Shown in pieces: positions 23,227-36,994 of a stretch of 64,000 nt of DNA. A program made the position numbers and the translations under genes. This DNA is from Micropterix aruncella. Its lineage: Eukaryota > Arthropoda > Insecta > Lepidoptera > Micropterigidae. The DNA is taken from contig OX155961.1 in assembly GCA_944548615.1 (NCBI GenBank), forward strand, positions 15,356,550 to 15,420,549, written 5' to 3'. Each line of letters opens with the position of its first letter. Position 1 is the stretch's first letter. The notes under the pieces were generated by a model. It ran no database searches. It worked only from the letters and a program-made list of their open reading frames with translations, and was not told the DNA's origin.

Positions 23227-23682
23227 AGCATGTTAAAAAAGCCTAGGCATTACCCATTCGACAACCTGTTTTTTGAGGCACAATTGCTTGATTTGAGGCA
23301 GTTGTATTGCCTCAAAGCAATACTTCATCTCAAAACAGTGAGAGAACAGCTTGTTATAAGAAAAAACTTACTAAATTATGTAATCTCTCACTCTGATTTG
23401 TTTTCTTTGTTCCTTCTGCTCCTCCTCTCCGAATTGTTAAGCACACTAAGGGGCAAGAGGTAGAAGGAAAGACGGGGTGGGGGAGGAAGGAAAGGGAGTC
23501 TAGGTGAACATCGAGAATTATAATTATAAAATCACATATCTTGGAAATGGCGCGAAATAACGAAATGCTGAAAAAACTTTCGCCTCTGCTTTGCCTACCT
23601 TATAGGCCGGCCAAGTATAATAAATATATCTACTAACATAAACTTTAGACCGATTTTTTCTGAGGCATCATATGTAAGAGTG
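23227..23682 (+). repeat. inverted repeat, copy 2, permuted order
   Basis: 23227-23371 is the reverse complement of A and 23372-23682 the reverse complement of B. The new junction reads AAAAAACTTACTAAATTATG. Upstream bases (AAAGATACAGAAGC) may continue the LINE beyond A, whereas copy 1 continues the LINE on the other side of A. The short ORF at 23230-23463 is the LINE fragment running into B. Confidence 0.85.
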
Positions 23683-23856
23683 GTAGATGAATAAAAAAAA
23701 AATACTGCTTCCCATGTTATATTAGATGCTTTCCTTGCATTCCTATATTTTGAACAGCGACTGCAAAATCTATAAGTTTCGGGTGTGAGATTTCGATTTC
23801 CAGATCAATTTCTTGCAAATCCTTGCGGCATTGCGACACGTCGCATGATGCGCTGT

Positions 23857-24600
23857 TTGGAGTTGTCACCTACAACGGACGAACCCGTCACCTCATGAAG
23901 TTACAACGATATGTAATCATTCCTTCAACCGTGGGGTGAACGTAGAGACTTATGGTCCTAGACATTCCAGCGTCTAGCTACACCAACACGCCCGTCAGAG
24001 ACCAACGCCTTACCGCGAGTCACTGAGGAGATAAGATAGCGGGCCAGCCTCGCGCCCTGACTACCAGATTTAGCAGGATTTTTCCGAACTTTCGTCTGGT
24101 TATGGATCCGAAGCCGCTTGCGCGGCCTCTATTTGATGTTACCGGTAGGTATTTGATGTTACAGTTCGAATATATTGCGGATCATGGCGTCCTTTGCCCG
24201 TCTACCACTCGGGATCGGGTGGCCAATTGTTCGTTTCAATAGCTGCTGATATCATGTCAACTTTCATCCCCCCCCCCCCCCCTTCCACTGCTTAGGAAAC
24301 GTATAAAAGCATTTCTAGACCCTCCTCCCCCCCGGCTATTTGCCGAAGTGCACAGTCGATTGGCCGACGCCTCACGATGCGCAAACGGCCCAACAGCGCC
24401 CGAAGGACATCTCTCAGAAAAAACAGATCCACCATGCCATAACAGGGGAAAATGGAATCCTTTTCGGGTTCGAACATCTTCGAGAAGAACCCCGGATTGC
24501 AGGTAAACCGTGAGTTGGGCCGACCCAAGAAAACGAACGGGTCTTAGTGGGCCAACTGCATGAGAACTATTAGCTGTCAAAAACCATGCCGTGCAGTTGG
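23857..24600 (+). repeat. 0.67-kb mobile repeat, type II
   Basis: Starts near GTTGTCACCTACAACGGACG. It includes a C run at about 24269-24283 and the type II CTTCGAGAAGAACCCCGG. It is joined directly to another unit at about 24605. Confidence 0.8.
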
Positions 24601-24604
24601 TAGA

Positions 24605-24629
24605 TGTCACCCGTCACCCCAGGCTGGTA
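24605..24629 (+). repeat. 0.67-kb mobile repeat, type I, left fragment before Helitron
   Basis: Ends in CAGGCTGGTA, exactly where the Helitron begins; the unit resumes at 26078. Confidence 0.8.
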
Positions 24630-24803
24630 TCTATACTAATATTATGAAGAGGTAAAGTTTGTGAGGTTGTAGGGAGTAATCTCTGGATCTACTGAATCGA
24701 TGTTGAAAATTCTTTTACCAATAGAAAACCACATTATTTGTGAGTGTCATAGGCTATATATTAATCCGAAAAATTAAGATTACCACGAAAAAAGACTTTT
24801 TCG

Positions 24804-25457
24804 TTTATTTTTATTTTTTTATTTATTTATTTCCCAAAACATAATTAACCTTACAAATGATTCCAAATCGTTAATTATTTTTCTAGGCTATTATTCTAAA
24901 TTATAACTATTATTCTACTATAGACTATTAATATAATTCTACTGTTAATAATATTATTATTACTCTACTCCATTACTATTACTATCATTATTATTCTAAT
25001 ATATAAATCATTATTCTAGTCTATAGCAAACAAGACGGAGACATCCGTTAGAGCGTAATATTAAACGATTATATTTACATATGTATATCTAATGTTTATC
25101 TAACCTTTTTTATTATACTAGTTACTCCTTTTTAACAATTTTAATACTACATATTTATCTAATTATTTGATTGCTAAGAAATGCCATTACCATACTTTTT
25201 AGTTGTGCTAAGTTCACCGTCCAAATATCCAATTCTGGCTCAGTGGAACATAGTGCATTTAGGGTACGAAGCGTCCGCACTGTGAAGCAGTGTTGAACGA
25301 TGTTAGTTCTAGCTTGCGGTAACGCGAACAATACATGAGTCCTAGCACGGTAGTAATTGGTGGGTACGAATAGACCGATTCTTCTAAGGATGGTCGGATT
25401 ATCAACGAACCCCCTAAGCAGTTTATATATGTGGCAGATTGACAGCCAATCTCTTGT
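24804..25457 (-). mobile_element. 5'-truncated LINE inside the Helitron
   Basis: The minus-strand 3' end is an A-rich tail at 24804-24833. The 5' truncation is near 25457, where Helitron sequence (GATATATGATTGAGTT) resumes. About 100 bp of Helitron present in copies 2 and 3 (the AAGTCGGAGAAAAAACGGTC region) is missing at the junction. Confidence 0.75.
25155..25454 (-). pseudogene. LINE ORF2 C-terminal fragment (CR1/Jockey-type)
   Basis: The frame is open for about 100 codons to the stop at 25155-25157. It includes ICHIYKLLRGFVDNPTIL and LFALPQARTNIVQHCF, then VRTLRTLNAL. It corresponds to the C-terminal FLYKILNG-D-LL-I-VP-R segment of the LINEs at 8592-10639 and 59878-60270. The RT is missing through 5' truncation. 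There is no internal stop, so insertion into the Helitron is not very old. Confidence 0.8.
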
Positions 25458-26077
25458 TTAGATATATGATTGAGTTGTAGAGAAAAGTTTTAGAGCTTGA
25501 TAATGCCTACAAAAAAGTCAGCGACAGTATATGTCTAACTTTTATATTTAAGTCACAAAAAGTAGTTTTTCATATAAAATAATAATAATTTAAATCGTTA
25601 GGTCATGTTTATTGGTCATATTATCAACAATTATGAATTGTAATCAAAATAAGTAAATTTATCGTCTCAAGTGTTTAAAACAAAAGGCTTTTCCCTTTTA
25701 CTGCATATAATTTTCCATTTACTATATAAATGGTTAAAGAGATAATACGACATAGGTATGGAACCGCGTATCTCGGGCTGGAACTCCTGCAAGAATGTTA
25801 CCAAATAATAACATTACATCTAATATAGTATACAGAGAAGTTTTTAACAATTAAAATAAACATAGTTTATTCAATTCAAATTCAGTCACTGATTTGAAAC
25901 CCGGTAATATAGCCAAATCGGCGTGCAAATACATACATACATATGCAGTAAAAATATAACCCTCCTTTTGGCAGTCAGGAAATAAATCATAGCACTCAGT
26001 ACTAACCGAACCACACTCATAATTTCATCACAAGTAAAAATGTTTACCGCCCAACGAAGTGGGCACAGGTCAGCTAG

Positions 26078-26735
26078 TAATTATATATAGTTGTTCTTTC
26101 AGTCGTGCGATGAGCATAGAAAACAATGATAAACCACTCTAGCTCAGTTAACTAGCCGGCGAGAGACCAACCCTTACCGCCAGGCACGGGGTAATTAACC
26201 CAGCGGCCAGACCAAGCGCCCATGCTACCGTTATAACTAGATTTCTCCGGCCTCCGGTTACAGATTCGAGGTCGCTTGTGCGGTCCTTTATCTGCTATAT
26301 ATTTAGCGGTGATTCAGTTTGAATCTATCGCGAACCATTGCATCTTTTTCCCGGCTCTGTACGCAGGATGAGGTACCCAAGTAAATGGTCATTTCAAGAG
26401 TGGAAGACGACAGGTCAACATCCACTCCCTTTGCTTAGGAATTAAAGTCATTTCCAGATACCCCCAAATATCAGTCGGAATGCACAGTCGATTGGCTGAC
26501 GCTGCACAGTGGGCAAACGATCAAAGAGTGCCCGAAGAAATATTCCCAGGGAAATCTGACCCTAGGACATAGAGTCCTCCCCGGGCCGGGCTCAAACTTC
26601 TATTTGGAGACTTCCGGATGGGTGCTGACCCGTGAGTTGGGTCAACCCTAGACATAATGGGTCATAATGGCTCAATTGCACTGAGCCCATATGCTCTCAA
26701 CCATGACGTGCAACTAGAGCTGTCAACAAAACGGG
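26078..26735 (+). repeat. 0.67-kb mobile repeat, type I, continues after Helitron
   Basis: Resumes with TAATTATATATAGTTGTTCT, the continuation of the unit cut at 24629. It carries the type I CTTCTATTTGGAGACTTCCG and ends near ACTAGAGCTGTC. Confidence 0.85.
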
Positions 26736-26935
26736 CGAACCCGTCACCTCAGGAAGTTTTAACGATATTAGACCGTTCTGTCTCCGGTGAGGTGAGCGCG
26801 GAAGACTTGGGACGAAAAACAATCCACAGTCTAGTTACGCTACTCGCCCGTTAGAGGCCAACGCCTTACGGAGAGGCACCGGGAAAGGTAAACAGCGTTC
26901 AGCCTCGCCCCCTGACTACCAGTTTGGAATAGGAG
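26736..26935 (+). repeat. 0.67-kb mobile repeat, left third
   Basis: Tandem continuation from GGGCGAACCCGTCACCTCAG to CTGACTACCAGTTTGG, then lost at about 26935. Confidence 0.8.
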
Positions 26936-27660
26936 TTCGTGCCATGACATGCAGTCGTGCGACCTTATACCCAGGTCGTATCATTAGGTACGGCTTGGAG
27001 ATAAAAAGACGTCTTAAAAGACGACGTGGCGACGTGACGCCATGAAACACGACGTCTTGGTTCGTGGATGCTTAGGGCACGGTGGCAATTCAGCTATAAT
27101 CACGGCATTACCTGTCTCGGCCGGCAGATATCGGGCTTTACTGCTTCAATTATTGCAACCGCAAATAAAAATGCAGCGGGACGGTAAAGTGGAAACGAAA
27201 AGGCGGGACAGCGGCGATAAGAATGGCCGCGACATAAAGTGCAGTCTTATCGTAGCGGGCGTCGCTGTATTTCGCTCTGTCGCCGATGCGACTGTGCCCC
27301 CCTTAAATTGCCTCCACCAACCCAGTCCGAGATAGAATACGATTATCCCGACACATCCACTGTTATTCCATAGAAAACGAGCAAATTGCTTTCTATTGTT
27401 TATATTAACTACATTGTTCATTAGGCATTCGCGAGGTGAGAAAAACCTGACAAACGGTATAGTACAAAAAGACTCTTTTGCGTAGAAGTGAGACGATAGT
27501 ATCTCTATCTGATACATAGGCATAGTATGGTATAGCGCACTCAAAACAGCTAGATATTTAAATATATTTCTTTTAATGAAATGAAAGAAAAATGAGAGAA
27601 ACGTAAAAAAAGAAAGAAGCCGAGTATCAGAAAAAGAAATCGAGTCTGCATAATCATTTT
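26936..27660. other. spacer, no recognised gene
   Basis: A cluster of GACGT/GACGAC words lies at 27007-27053. Overlapping ORFs on both strands (97 codons plus, 204 codons minus) resemble nothing; the long minus one runs into the Penelope terminus. Confidence 0.4.
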
Positions 27661-27766
27661 GACTGTCTATACGGGGTGTTATTACTGCACGGGCATTTTT
27701 TTGTGGGTGACACAGTACAACGAAATAAGCAACTCTTAATAGAAAAAATTGAAAAAACAAAAAGAA

Positions 27767-29627
<1,861 letters not shown>

Positions 29628-29820
29628 TAAGGTTTATCATATTATCATAATCATCAAATGCTTTTTATTTTAATTTATAATCATTCATTTTAAAATAACG
29701 TTTTGCACGGTTGGTTATGGTACCTTAACTAAATCGTGTAAAATATTATTAATCCATTTCTTTTTGTTCGATTCCTTGAATTTAAATTTTCAACGAATTG
29801 TTCGATTTCAGAAATGTCAC

Positions 29821-29859
29821 ATATCTTGACGACGGCTGAGCCGAAATATTGATATACAT
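29821..29859 (+). ncRNA. hammerhead-ribozyme-like motif in Penelope 3' UTR
   Basis: Reads TTGACGA (29826-29832), a GGC-TGA-GCC helix (29834-29842), then GAAA (29843-29846). It is closed by ATATC (29821-29825) pairing with GATAT (29851-29855). This is the CUGANGA / helix II / GAAA plan of the small hammerheads reported in Penelope elements. The first core base is T instead of the essential C, so this copy is probably inactive. Confidence 0.45.
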
Positions 29860-30126
29860 TTTATAAAAATCATTAATATTTAAGAAACACTAATCGCCTA
29901 TTATTTTCCAGCATTCATTCTCGTCTTTCGCATTGTTGTGTTGCCGCTGTAGGAGACGGTAGGAAGCCGGTTTGATCGGGTTCCGGTACCACAGCGGGAA
30001 GCACTTGGCAGGCACTGAAAGAGGAGAAGAAAAAGGCGTGGAGTCACTCCTGGTCGCCACAGACCAGATAAGTGCCCTTTCATTATTTTATCATTTCATT
30101 TATTTAGTAATAAACATAATTTAAAT

Positions 30127-30130
<4 letters not shown>

Positions 30131-30159
<29 letters not shown>
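30131..30159. repeat. short (AT)n microsatellite
   Basis: About 29 bp of AT dinucleotide in the Penelope 3' region. Confidence 0.9.
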
Positions 30160-30161
<2 letters not shown>

Positions 30162-30480
30162 CAAAATTTGTTTTTTTTAATTATTTTTAAATAGTATGAA
30201 AACCTATGATCACGATGCGCTATCTAGCGGTTAGTAAAATGTCATTCATTTTGATTATTTACGACTTATTACCTACCCCTAGATGACGCAGCGCGCTCAA
30301 CCTCTTCTCAAACCTTTATTTAACAGTCAACTTCATCAAATTTTGAAATTAAAAAAAAAACAAAAAATATTTTATTTTCTGGTTTTTTCCAAAAATTTTT
30401 ATCAAAAGTTTCTTACTACGTTGTACTGATTCACCCACAGAAAAAAATGCCTGTGCAGTAATAACATTCTGTATATAGTC

Positions 30481-32800
30481 TTTCTTTCTCTCAAAAAACT
30501 TTACTTATTTTTCTTAACTTTATTATTTAAAAATAATGGTATGTTTTTTTAATCTATTTTATATTACTATTATTTTTAATGATTGACTAAGATGATTTTT
30601 TGACCATGTTATTATTTTATAACTTTGACTATTTTTAGCTGTTCTTTTTTTCAGAAAATATTGAAACTTTGTTATTTGTCATTTTGAATTTTTCATTACT
30701 GTAATCGTATTTCTATTAATTTTTAACTTTTATAAAATAAAATCGATCTTAGTCTATTAAATTTTTAAAAATTTATTTACTAATTTATGTGTCTATGTTT
30801 ATAGATTGTACGCCCAAGCACAATATTTGCTTAATTGGGGAACAACTGACAGTAAACATTATTTAATTATTGAGTTTAATTTCTTGCTGTGAATTAAGTT
30901 ATTAAGTTACATAATATTTTGATTAATTAAAATGTAAATTGTAATATTATTCGTAAATTGTTTTAAAAATTTAATTAAATTAATAAAATTTGCTGCAAAT
31001 ATTATATTTGGCAGAAAACCAAAAATAATACTTACTGCTTTGTCAAATAAATTCCGGGAATTATTCAATTGAATACAACGTATTGATTAAATCATCCATT
31101 TCTATTTTGTCACTATTAAAATTGACGCGTATACTTACGCTTATCAATAATCCAGTCATTGCAACACTTCTTGAGGATATTTTCTCCGATGTCTATAAGC
31201 TCTCTTTGCGAATTATGTTTTATGACTTGAAGTTTGGTTCAATTCAAGTTTAAAGAACATGCAAAAGTCACACAGGGTCATCTAATTATCACATTCGGTG
31301 AGTTTTTGGTCCAAAAATTCTGTATATGTGTCGATGTGCCCGATGACGCGATTTCTTGGTGCAATATTATTATGCGAATGGTTCGCTCTCCTTACGTTTA
31401 AAATCCCGTAGGTCAGCATGAGCTACGCCCAAAAGTCTATCATGTACCGTTTGATGAGCACGTGCAATAGTCGATTTTAAGATATCGACATATTTTAGAT
31501 GAGCCAACCTAAATTTATCTAGGCCGTTCATAGCTCACTTGATCACTAGGAAATAGATATACATATAAAATATGTGTGTGTATATGTGTATGTAACAGAC
31601 AGAGCGAGAATGAACTAAAACCATAAACTATAATATAAATACCTATATCCCATCTCTCTCTCTCTCCCATCCAATCTCCTATTATTCTTGCATGCAATTT
31701 TTGAATTTGCGACTAAAAATATGACTTAATTCAATAGTAATTTAATTTAATTCAGTTAATTTTGATAATTTATCTTATAATGAAATACTGTAAGACACTA
31801 CAGTAGGACACAATTAATCGGTCAGTGAAATATTGTACCAAGATAATTTGCAATAATGAATGAAGCGCTGTGTCTTTCCCGAACAATAAATAAATAAATC
31901 TGCACACAAATCTGCCCTTTATTGACGAATCTGCCCTTTATTGTTTGTTGAATGTTTGCCCCTCTGCAGCTCAGGATGGAATTTGGATTGGACAATACCC
32001 TGGTACTCGAAGAAAATAGTCAACATAACTTTGAGTTTCGAACAACTTTGACATGTTTTATTCGGATTCGGCTTGCTACCGAATCTCTATTCCAAGGCTT
32101 CTGGCTGGTTTCATTTTAAAATCATTGTTAAATATCGAAATTAAAATTTCGATTTTAAAATCATTGTTAAATATCGAAATTAAAATTTCGATTTTAAAAT
32201 TAAATTCATAATAACAGATAAACGAGTTTGTTTATCCACGTATCATGCGGTATCTCCTATACTTTTAATTTACTGTATGCTGACACTGGCAAGCGCTATC
32301 ACAACCTTCGTGTTGTGATTGTACATGGACCATCAATTTAAAATTCTATTAAAAACAGATGGCGTTTTAGGAATTTTATTTCTATGCGGATTGAGGGCCA
32401 TGATTTTTCAAATATTGTGCCCATTTAAATTACTTAAAAAACTAGAGCCTTATTGTCTGATTATTTTATATGGTCTTATATCTGTACTTTTAGTTTAAAA
32501 TGCATAACGTAGATTTAATTTGATTATTTAACATTTTACTAACAATTTGAATATTACGATAAATAATTTTACTACGTATCTTTTCGAATCACTAACTGCT
32601 TCAAATATTAAGCTTCTATTTTGATTATTTATATTTATAGTTTGACAATCTAGTAGTTAATTCTTGACTAACTATGTATGTTCAGTAAAGAGTAGTAACG
32701 AAACTTACTACATAACCCAATTATTTTGACACGTCCAAGAGCGGTCTTTAGCCGTCAATTGGACATGACGAAAATGTAATGTAATGTAATGTAAAGATAA
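30481..32800. other. AT-rich non-coding stretch
   Basis: Very AT-rich to about 31100. 31130-31520 is less so and may hold an old transposase remnant I could not assign. A 50-bp tandem duplication is at 32112-32203, and a TAATG microsatellite at about 32776-32793. No gene recognised. Confidence 0.4.
32112..32203. repeat. tandem duplication of about 50 bp containing a palindrome
   Basis: AAATCATTGTTAAATATCG is followed by the palindrome TCGAAATTAAAATTTCGA; the whole unit occurs twice in succession. Confidence 0.8.
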
Positions 32801-33070
32801 TTAACCCTTCAGGCCTCGGCCCCTCAGCCGATTGACAAGTTGATGTCCCAAAAAATTTTAGTAAAAATTAGTTAAAAAATTGAATTATGACACTGTCTCA
32901 CCAAAACATTAATTACTGCCAAACCCCTGTATCCATAATTAAAATAAAATATACTAACATAATAAAACATAATAAAATAAAACAAATTAAATTAAAATAA
33001 AATTAAAACGGGGTCGTCACGCTAAATCGTGTTTTGGCCGATATCGGCCAATCGGGGCTCGAGGGGTTAA
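32801..33070. mobile_element. piggyBac-like MITE (TTAA ends)
   Basis: Bounded by TTAA on both sides, with inverted ends starting CCCTTCAGGC on the left and CCCCTCGAGC on the right. TTAA targets and CCY starts are typical of piggyBac-type elements. 270 bp, no ORF. The ends match imperfectly. Confidence 0.5.
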
Positions 33071-33158
33071 GGGGTAGCTACCATAGAAACCAAAGCAAAA
33101 TATTCTGTCTCAAAAAAGGATCCAACGATTGTGATATTTTTTTATGAAAATATTGTAA

Positions 33159-34566
33159 TAAGGAGGGAGCCTGGTTTAGAAGGCCAGAAAACCATGTTTT
33201 TCATGTTTTAAGAAAAACGTAAACATTTCAAAAATAAAAATATTTTTTGCAATTGTAAAAAAAAAACTATTTTAGTGATATTGAATTGCAAATGTTTCTA
33301 CCGCTGCAGAAGTTATGGTATCTTTTTGCGTCATAATAACGAGCGTAATTTGGCCTGAAACAAAAAAAGTAAACTAAGATATACATTTTTACATGTGTAT
33401 TTTGTAGACGAACTAAATAAATAACAAGAAGGTATTATTTTTATATGTTTTTAATGATTTAAAGAAATAAAATCAATTTTCGCCACAAAATTTTGTGTTC
33501 AACTAGCAAAAAAAAATATAAAAACATTTTTTTGCTTTTTTTTTGTTGATCTAGAAAAGAATCTAATAATCTTAGTTTTTTTTTGGAACAACTCGATCCG
33601 TCAAGTAGTTTTTTAAAACCATCTTCGTACACCGAGTCGCTTCGGTTTCATAATAAGTTGAAAGTATATCGGCATAGATAACTTGACGCCGAAGTATATC
33701 GGCATAAATAACGTGTTGATGCTAGTCAAATCTTTGGGCAGATACATTTTTTCGTGCCCCTTCGACCAGCTCACTCGCAACGTTCCTTTCAACTGCCAAT
33801 CGTCAATTACAACTATGCGCAAAATGCTTTTCTTTATAGAGCTTGTCATCATTACAACTCCGTATTTATGGATGTTGATATATTTGCCCCCCCCCCCGCC
33901 AGATATATTTAAAAATCTAATTATGAATATATTTCAATTTAATTAAGTACCCTGTTTATTATGAAATTATTAATTCTCCTCTTATCTTTGTATTAACATA
34001 ACATATTACTTTTATCTTTTCGTTCTTATAACGAGTTACATTGCATAAATGCTATAATGTTTTTATTTTTTATTTTTACGATATATTTATTTTAAAATAT
34101 ATTTATTACCATATTAATATATTATACATATTTATGAATCTATTTAATGTTTTTTGCTCTATTTAATTTATACGAGTATTTACTCTTTTTATACTTTGGA
34201 CAGTTTAGTAACTTAGCAATTAATTCTGAAATATTTTATTCGTTTTTTTTAAAGAAACCCTTAGCAATTTCACTTAAAAAATATGCTTGTATCTTTTAAA
34301 CTTTTCTTTTATATTGCATAGCGCACTATATGGCCGTTTAATATGTGGAAACATATACATAGTTTATGTTTGTTAAATTTTGATTTAGTAAATATGTTTT
34401 TGTACAGTATGTTTCCCGAATAAAATAAAATAAAATAAAAAACAGCAATCTAAGACTGTCAGCTATTTCAAAGGTAAAAGTTTCATTAGTAGATTTCAAC
34501 TCGAAGTTAAAAAAAAAACATGAGAAACATGTTTTTTTTGGCTGTCTATACCAGGCTCCTCCCTTA
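33159..34566. mobile_element. DNA transposon with about 45-bp imperfect TIRs
   Basis: The left end TAAGGAGGGAGCCTGG and right end (reverse complement) TAAGGGAGGAGCCTGG continue as an imperfect inverted repeat for about 45 bp (GCC, then AAAACATG-like blocks). The flanks suggest a TA or TTAA target. An unrecognised 79-codon minus ORF (33613-33852) with WSKGHEKMYLPKDLTSINTL may be a piece of its transposase. A C run lies at about 33888-33898. Confidence 0.65.
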
Positions 34567-35193
34567 ATGGATAGGTAGGTACTTTATAAATACTTTTAAA
34601 AGTTGTTTAGGGAAACTCTGTTTTTTTTTAATTCTTTAATAATCGTATACTGGTCGTTTGTTGGAGTAGTTTCGTACCGTTTATTTTGTAATGACGGCAG
34701 TACGGTTCGCTTCTGTTGATCATGATTCATCATATCTTCAATTTCTACTGTATAAAAACAGAGTAATTTTACCGCAATCCGCTATTGAAAACTGACCTAG
34801 TTTACCCGCATCGAGACAATGGGCCAAACAGCTGTTTTGTATCGACTCTTTCAAGGGTGATTGCACAAGTTGTGCGACAAGCGGAGATTGCATTTTTTCC
34901 CCTTGATCACAATGCACAATGAACGCTAATGTGCGTGTAATTGTCGTCATTACCCCACATAATATAATGAGACTCAGAATCGTACGTAAAACAAGTACAC
35001 CATGGGTATTATTTACGTGGCGCAGCTGTGAAACGGTGTAAATATAGCGGTTGGCGATAAGGAAATAAACGGTTCAACGTATCTCCAACAACTTTTCCTT
35101 ATACTGAGTGTTAAGTAATTTATTTATTGACAATTATTCTCTTATACACACAATATAGCATAGTATGTGAGATTATATACAAATAGAGAGGAA
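34567..35193. other. spacer, no recognised gene
   Basis: A 70-codon minus ORF at 34738-34950 resembles nothing. Confidence 0.4.
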
Positions 35194-36047
35194 TCTATAC
35201 TAATAATATAAAGAGGTAAAGTTTGTGAGGTTGTAGGAAATAATCTCTGTATCTACTGAACCGATTTAAAAAAATCTCTTACAAATAGAAAGCCACGTTA
35301 TTTGTGAGTGTTATAGGATATATAATAATCCGAAAACTGAAAAGACTTTTTTGTAGTACATAGTTGGATTTGCAAAGTAAGTCGGAGAAAAAACGGTCGA
35401 ATGAAAACGTTTCTTACGAACGCTGCCTTAACGATGAGAGATATATGATTCAGTTTTAGAGAAAAGTTGTAGAGCTTGATAATGCCTACAAAAAAGCGTA
35501 TGTCTAAATTTTATATTTAAGTCACAAAAAGTAGTTTTTCATATTAAAAAAATAATTTAAATTGTTAGGTCATGTTTATAGGTCATATTATCAACAATTA
35601 TGAATTCTTATCAAAATAAGTAAATTTATCGACTCCAGTATTTAAATCAAAAGACTTTTCCCTTTTACTGCATATAATTTTCCATTTACTGCATAAACAG
35701 ATAATACGACATAGGTATGGAACCGCGACCGTATCTCGGGTTGGAACTTCTGAAAGGATGGTACCAAATAATAACATTACAACTAATATAGCATACAGAG
35801 AAGTTCTGAACAATTAAAATAAACATAATTTATTCAATCATAATCATTTCATTCACTCATTAGAAACCCGGTAATATAGCCAAATCGGCATGCAAATACA
35901 TACATACATATTATGCAGTAAAAATATAACCCTCCTTTTTGGCAGTCAGGAAATAAATCATACCACACAGTACAACCGTACCACACTCAGAATTTCATCA
36001 TAAGTAAAAATATTTACCGCCCAACGAAGTGGGCACGGGACAGCTAG
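35194..36047 (+). mobile_element. non-autonomous Helitron (copy 2)
   Basis: Starts TCTATACTAAT after A, ends CTAG before T (36044-36047), with the same GCCCA/TGGGC hairpin (36019-36034). 854 bp with no LINE insert, so it gives the uninterrupted interior for comparison with copy 1. The small minus ORF inside is not a gene. Confidence 0.9.
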
Positions 36048-36994
36048 TATTATATACAATTAAAATATAATTTCTGTGAATTACAAAGTTATATTTATTT
36101 GAATTAAAGTAAATTTTAGTAGCTTGTGTGCCCATTTGTGCACGTGCACCAAACAGCAAAGATAATTACGCTTAGACGACATAATGTTTTAGAGAATAAA
36201 AAACATATTATACCTTTGTTTATCGTCATTGGAAAGTTTTTCTTATTTCATGATAAACACCAGTCAATCGTTTCGTAATCGCATTATAAAAATGACTGAT
36301 ATATTTCAAATATATATTTTTACATCAATAATAATCTCTATTCGAAGACGTGGAATCGGTAATTGAGTTCATATATCAAACACTCTGTCTACATGCTTCA
36401 ATAAACTGAAAATTGCGTTGCTGCGTACCGTTTCGTTTGTAAAATTCGCAGACATCTGGGGATTTATTAAAATAAAAACACCTTTGTCTGCGCACCGTAC
36501 GGGTTAAATGACCTAATCACGTTGCTCCGCATCCATTTCTTATCCTTTGCAACATATAGAGTATTTCATTACACATCGTACCTTTCTAAGGATGAAAGAA
36601 AACCTACATGAAAGGTCTCAAACTCAAGGGAAAACTGGGGAAGAACTTTAAACGATAAATGTAACTTTTTTAAGCGTTGTCACCAAGCGTTTAACGATTT
36701 GATGTTGACTTCCGTTACATTTTCATTGAATTAACTGACTAACTATTATCGACGTTAACTTTTAGTTTACGAATTAACGATAAACGAAGTTAATGTACTG
36801 CACTACCTAAATGTAGTCAGCTCTTTCCACTGACAAATAACATAGATTGGCGAAATTATTTGTGAGACCATATTACGAGATCTTTATATGACTAGTATAC
36901 AGACAGACACATCTACTTGATTTTTTTCGTTTTTCCCAGTCTGTATTATACAAATGCCGAGAAAATTATTTCGAGCCATAAATAGAATATTGTG
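36048..36994. other. AT-rich spacer
   Basis: No ORF, repeat or element end recognised. Confidence 0.5.

Larger units (their letters stand above)
24630..26077 (+). mobile_element. non-autonomous Helitron (copy 1) with LINE insertion
   Basis: Starts TCTATACTAAT and ends CTAG (26074-26077), between A (24629) and T (26078). A 3' hairpin (GCCCA 26049-26053, loop ACGAAG, TGGGC 26060-26064) lies 9 bases before the CTAG. It has no Rep/helicase ORF, so rolling-circle movement would need proteins from elsewhere. The neighbouring 0.67-kb repeat at 17436-18150 shows the empty site. Copies 2 and 3 are at 35194 and 44525. About 650 bp of its interior is a LINE. Confidence 0.9.

Noticed and set aside
27146..27760. 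204-codon minus ORF
   Set aside because: No family motif; it crosses unrelated sequence and the Penelope terminus. Most likely chance in AT-rich DNA.
31130..31530. Possible transposase remnant on the minus strand
   Set aside because: Some readable segments, but no motif order I can name.
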